Assembly (NCBI GenBank): GCA_015680685.1 | Contig: MNCI01033691.1 | Coordinates: 52,482-116,481 of the forward strand | Source: Gnetum montanum | Taxonomy: Eukaryota; Streptophyta; Gnetopsida; Gnetales; Gnetaceae | Direction of reading: 5' to 3' | DNA length: 64,000 nucleotides | Shown here: piece by piece, positions 59,536-64,000 of the stretch | Layout of the letters: every line of letters starts with the position of its first letter | How positions within the stretch are numbered: the first letter of the stretch is position 1 | Made by a program: the position numbers and the translations under genes | The notes under the pieces: generated by a model | Databases searched by the model: none | What the model saw: the letters and a program-made list of their open reading frames with translations, nothing else | What the model was told of the DNA's origin: nothing

Positions 59536-61690
59536 TACCCCCATGACTAAATGAAAACTCGTCCTCGAGTTCCTTACAAAATATTGGGAAGGTATGGGAT
59601 CATTGACTTGAATGACAACTAATGGTGAATGGGGTGACATGTGAACGGATCAACATTATAATACATGGCAACATTAGTGTTCATGACCATAAGAGTGAAT
59701 ACTATACACAATTGACATCCAGCCTTATTTGGCAGTTGAGAAAGAAGAGAGAGAAAAGAAAGGGGAAGATGTGTTGCTGCTGATGCCAAGATTGTGCCTT
59801 CTGTTGTCCATCCATGAGTGCACCATCAATCTTGTTCCTTGCACAACTGTTCTAGCACCAGTCCATCTTGAGTGTTTCCTCTAGGTCCAGTCCATTGCTA
59901 TATGATTGCCATCTACACACACAACATAGTCACATATGAGCAAGGATAAGTAAATCACAATACAGTTGATACCTTGCTTCGATGTAAGGTCCATTGGTTG
60001 AGTTATGATATGGCTGATACGAATTCTAGAGATATAACACTGGTGACTACCCAAGGTGTAGGGGTTAGGAGAAAATTGAAAAAATTGGGCCAGGGCCCCC
60101 ATGACGAAGAGCAATCCTTTGGTAGCGATAGAATGGAAAAAGATAAGGAATAAGAAAGATGGAGAAAAAGAAACAACAGCTACGTCGATAAAATGGATGT
60201 CAAAAGTGGGAATGAACAAAACAAAGGTTGATTGCGGAAATGTTTAAGGGAAAGAAGTTAATTGATGCACCAAATAGGAATGCCAGTGGGTCCTCCCCAA
60301 AGCAGGCTCATGCCCTTTATTGCCTGACAAACCCACATTCAAAGCGTCAATAGGCTCTGGAAATGTCGTTTGGAAGTAAGAGTTAAAGTCTTAACCACAA
60401 GAATTCACTAAAAAGAAAACAATGCATCAACCAAAATATAGACTACTAGTACAACCGACAATGAGGTGGAAAATGGAGAAAGAATGGTGAGGAGAAGCGA
60501 ATGGAATGGAGCCCCAAGAAAAAGGTGGTGTATAGCTCCTTGTGTAATTATGGTTAATGTGACTGAGTAGATCTCATTCCAAATCTAGCCTCAAACAATC
60601 CACATCCAGTGACTTTGCATTAATACACTCGGCCAATTCATCCACTTGAAGTAACAAGAATGCTTCCACCAAAGAGTCACCACCGTTCTGAGGAAACGAG
60701 AAAGGGAAAATTAGGAAGCGAGAAAGGGCCTTAGTTAGAGGGAACATGTTTGTTTAGTTCCATAACTAGTGCTTGTAGCCCAGATGATTATTTTGTCTAA
60801 GGGGTGTGCTTTGAATTCTCACTATTTTTTTGTGTGTGAGAACCACACCATGCAAAGACTTATTTTTATTAGCTCAGCTTCCCGATAATGGAGCAATCTC
60901 AGAATGGTAAGGAAAACTCAAGAATAAAACATCTAAGCACTCAAGAGAATGGCCAGCATAAATGCATCAAATCCCCTTGAAGTCACACCCTTTTCAGTCC
61001 TTGAGTCCTTCCTCAGTTTGAGAAATGCCCAATCACCAATTTGTTAATAGTTTTATTATTAAGAAAGGGATCGTATAGTTCCAAGCCAAGAGAGACCATC
61101 GAAATTCATGGATGCATGGATGAAGTGGACTCATTGCCTGTTATATCAAAAGAACCATACCTTAGTATCAACATTATAACTCAAAGGTAAAAACCAAAAA
61201 TTAGCAATCCATAGAATACAGTTCATACCACCATTAGGAGCACTTATTAGGTGACGAATCTAACAAAATCAAAACGACCAATAAAGAAAAAAAAACAAAA
61301 ACAAAAACAAACAAAACAAATAGTCACATAAAGAAATGAAAAAGTATAAACGATGTTGCAAAACAAAAACAAGAAAAGTTAAAGAAATTTGTAAAACAAA
61401 AATGTGTAAAACAAAAACTTAAAAAGGAACTAAGGGCCTCAATTGGTTAGTAGAGGTGGCCATCTCCCCCATGACTGATTTGGAAGGAGGAGATCCAAAA
61501 TAATGAGCAGGGTCATCCCTTCTCAGAGGTATTATGTGCACTGGCCATTCTAAATTCATGGATGTTTGAAATTTGTTGCACATTGATTAATAATCTCTTA
61601 TCAGGGCTCTCAGTTTTGTATATGGTCATGACCCTTGAAGGAAAGGTTATATGAATAATGTAAGGTCCTTCCATAGTGTTTGAAATTTTG
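59536..61690 (-). other. Non-coding 3' internal region of element E
   Basis: Homologous to 48950-50715 in reverse. It has A-rich runs (61280-61420) and no frame that I can support. The 112-codon frame at 60219-59881 is not shared with element F. Confidence 0.65.
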
Positions 61691-62722
61691 TGCATTGTGG
61701 CACATGTGTGGGATTCCAATAGAGAACCTTAGCTCCTAGTTGATATTTAACCTTTCGAATCTTCAAGTCATGACATTGCTTGTTATATGCCTTGTGCAAC
61801 TCATTTGATGACAGGGTAGCTAATTAGTTTTCATCTAGCATGTTTAAAGTTGCGAACCTTTTTTTTGTGCTAGATCAAGATCGAGGTGGAGGTCACAAGC
61901 CATGGATAGTGTACAAAGCTCAGTTTGAATCAAAAGCATTGGAAGCTTTCCGTATAGTAACTCATAGGGGGAGTAGCCTATAGGGAGTTTCCAGGTGGAG
62001 TGGTATGCCCAAAGAGCATCATTTAGTTTAGTGCTCTAGTCTCGCCTATACTTGCTAATTGTCCTTGTCAATATTTTAGTGATCTCCCTATTGGTGACCT
62101 CAGCTTGTCTGTTAGCTTGGGGTTGATAAGGTGTAGTCAATTTATGTTCAACCCCTAAGTGTTGCATTAACTTTCGAAAAGTTGCACCTATGAAATGTGT
62201 TCCATTATCCGAAATAAGTGCACATGGCACACCAAACCTATTTACGATTTGTTGTTGCACAAATCAAGCAGCTATAGATGGTGTGCAGTCCGTAACAGCA
62301 GCTGTTTCAGCCCATTTCGTTAAATAGTCTACAAAAACTACAATGTAAGCATTTCCATTGGACATTGGTGTAATGGGCCCCATAAAGTCTATTCCCCAAA
62401 GTTTGAAGGGTTCTAACGGTTGAATCCATTATTGCAGACCCTCCATTCTAGCAGTCATTCCCCCATCACATTGACAGCGCTCACAATATCAGACAAATTG
62501 ATGGGCATCTCGAAATAATGTTGGCCAGTAATATCCTGCAAGCAAGATCTTAATAGCTATTCATCTCCTGACATAGTGACCCCCACAAGGGCCCTCATGA
62601 GCATTTTAGAGAACTCTTAGTTGGTCTACCTCGGGAACGCACCATTGAACTAAGCCATTAGGACATACTTTGTAAAGTTATCCATTGATCTCCATGAAGT
62701 ACTTGGCTCTGTGAAGAAACTA
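61690..62722 (-). pseudogene. Integrase of element E (Athila-like)
   Basis: Zinc-binding part with NAHEGPCGGHY and YCERCQ, then the DDE core: WGIDFMGPI at about 62390, ISDNGTHF at about 62200 and NRQAEVTNREI at about 62090 (usual NGQ is NRQ). The open frame 62260-62036 covers the middle. Past it are LNDALWAYHSTWKLPIGYSP and a decayed tail (VKYQLGAKVLYWN) at about 61750-61700. Several stops. Confidence 0.85.
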
Positions 62723-64000
62723 TTATTTCTTCCTAAAGTCCAAATCCTGTGGTATTTGTTGGGTAAGGAGATAGGTGAGAATGCCACTATACCAATTCAT
62801 CTCTGTGGGTGGGTTATTCACTACACCGGCAAAGAGGGCTTCATTAGGAAAATGATTAGACATTACATATTCATCCTCTTTGTTGTCCCAGCACAACTGA
62901 GATAAATGATCTGCAACTACATTCTCGGTGCCTTTTCGATTGACTATCACTAGATCAAACTCCTGTAGGATTACCAGCCATCATATAATATGAGGACTAA
63001 CCGTTGGCTTGTTCATGAGGAACTGGATTGCACTATGATCCATGTAGATGAACACTTTGTAACCTAACAGATAGTGCCTAAACTTATCTAGTGCAAACAC
63101 TACATACATTAACTCTTTCTCTGTAGTTGTGTAGTTAAGTTGTGCATCGGTGATACTTATGCTTGCACAGTGGATGTAGTAAGGACGTTTTTGGTCATCT
63201 AACTGTGTAAGCATAGCTCCTTAAGCATAATTAGATGCGTCAATCATTAAATGGAATGGTCTGGAGTAGTTAGGAGCTTGTAGAATGGGAGTTACTACAA
63301 GATTTTGTTTCAGAGTTTGGAATGCTTGTTCACATTCCCTAGTCCACTCTAATGGTATGTCCTTCTTTGTTGGCTCTACCAATGGTTTGGCAATCTTGGA
63401 GAAGTTCTTAATGAATCTCCTATAATAGCCAGTGTGTCCAAGGAATGACTGAATGTCTTTGATAATTTTCGGTTGACGGGTGATTCCTTGGATAACCCTA
63501 ACTTTATCTGGATCTACCTCTATTCCTGAATGTGAAATCTTATGCCCAAGTACTACGCCTTCTTGGACCATTAAATGGCTTTTTTGCGAGTTGAGCCTTA
63601 AGTTGGTTTCTATGCATCTTTTTAGCACTTGATCTAATCGGTCTAGGGCTTAATCAAAACTTGTTCCATAGGTGGAGAAGTTATCCATAAAGACTTCCAC
63701 TCCATTCCCTATTTGCTATTGGAATATGCTTAGAATTAGGCATTGAAACGTGGCATGAGCATTACACAAGCCAAAAGACATTTTTTTATACGTAAACGTT
63801 CCCCAAGGACTGGTGAATGTTGTCTTGGCTTAGTCTTCTGGGGCTATCCGTATTTGGTTGTATCCACTATAGCCATCTAGAAAACTATAATAGCGATGCC
63901 CTGCTATGGTGTCTAAGACTTGGTCAACGAATGGCAACGGAAAGTGATCCTTAAATGTTGCCATGTTCAGCAACCTAAAATCTATGCACACCCTCCATTT
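62723..64000 (-). pseudogene. RT and RNase H of element E, N-terminal part beyond window
   Basis: The RT part starts at the window edge with WRVCIDFRLLN, then FPLPFVDQVLD and SFLDGYSGYNQI. The catalytic box reads FMDN (about 63690) where FMDD is expected, so an Asp is lost. Next come VLGHKISHSGIEVD (63628-63221 frame) and LMIDASNYA, the RNase H start. RNase H goes on with TTTEKELMYVVFALDKFRHY (63214-62981 frame) and ADHLSQL (62950-62723). Stops separate the frames. Confidence 0.88.

Larger units (their letters stand above)
58755..64000 (-). mobile_element. Element E: Athila-like Ty3 retrotransposon with pol (incomplete)
   Basis: 3' LTR 58755-59535 (minus strand TGATGAGCCGC ... CACTCATCA) and reversed purine tract at 59536. 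Then, going up, a non-coding region to about 61690, integrase, RNase H and RT to the window end. Integrase with GYYWPTLFRDAHQFV and [11 protein letters not shown], RNase H followed by NVVADHLSQL, and RT words VLGHKISHSGIEVD and FLGHTGYYRRFIKNFSKIA are Athila-like. The left flank ATGAC (58750-58754) would be one target copy. It is the likely source type of enzymes for C and D. Confidence 0.8.

Noticed and set aside
59881-60219. 112-codon frame in the internal region of element E
   Set aside because: The homologous region of element F does not keep this frame.

Overview
This is nuclear DNA from a land plant, most likely a seed plant with a repeat-rich genome. The evidence is two intron-bearing housekeeping genes of plant type set among nested LTR retrotransposons, a pararetrovirus relic and helicase-bearing transposon copies. 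I cannot name the species. A gymnosperm or an early-diverging, large-genome angiosperm are both possible. The assembly is imperfect: there are N runs at 13305-13617 and 31038-31275, and single n's at 2883, 33615, 49324 and 58207. At least the n at 2883 marks an unmerged contig overlap.

Layout. (1) 1-10586: the 3' three quarters of a decayed Ty3/gypsy element of the Tat lineage on the + strand, with protease, RT, RNase H, a second RNase H, integrase and a 2.7-kb 3' LTR. A five-exon gene on the opposite strand sits between protease and RT, bracketed by short tandem arrays. (2) 10587-13304 and 30656-35135: two inverted copies of a mobile element carrying the C-terminus of a PIF1-like helicase. 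They bracket a 17-kb island holding the only two intact host genes, both on the minus strand: SF3A1 (splicing, 16172-19038) and an ADA3-like SAGA adaptor gene (20734-28051). A foldback MITE (30216-30648) lies at the inner edge of the second copy, and two solo LTRs are inserted in that copy. (3) 35.1-42.7 kb: a subtilase fragment, then AT-rich DNA with no gene that I can recognise. (4) 42.7-64 kb: a nest of related Ty3 elements of Athila type. Two copies (C and D) have gag plus an extra coiled-coil ORF but no pol. One (E, minus strand, running out of the window) has RT, RNase H and integrase. Also present are isolated LTRs, a Caulimoviridae RT-RNase H relic, and a full-length copy of a tRNA-Asp, CCA included, joined to an LTR.

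The two host genes act in separate nuclear steps: SF3A1 in U2 snRNP/pre-mRNA splicing and the ADA3-like protein in histone acetylation. They appear neighbours by position only. The coding parts of the mobile elements that I could follow are all broken. In the Tat element and element D ORF2 the breaks are mostly stop codons one C-to-T (or G-to-A) step from a sense codon, as expected of methylated, silenced repeats. No cellular gene lies in 35979-64000.
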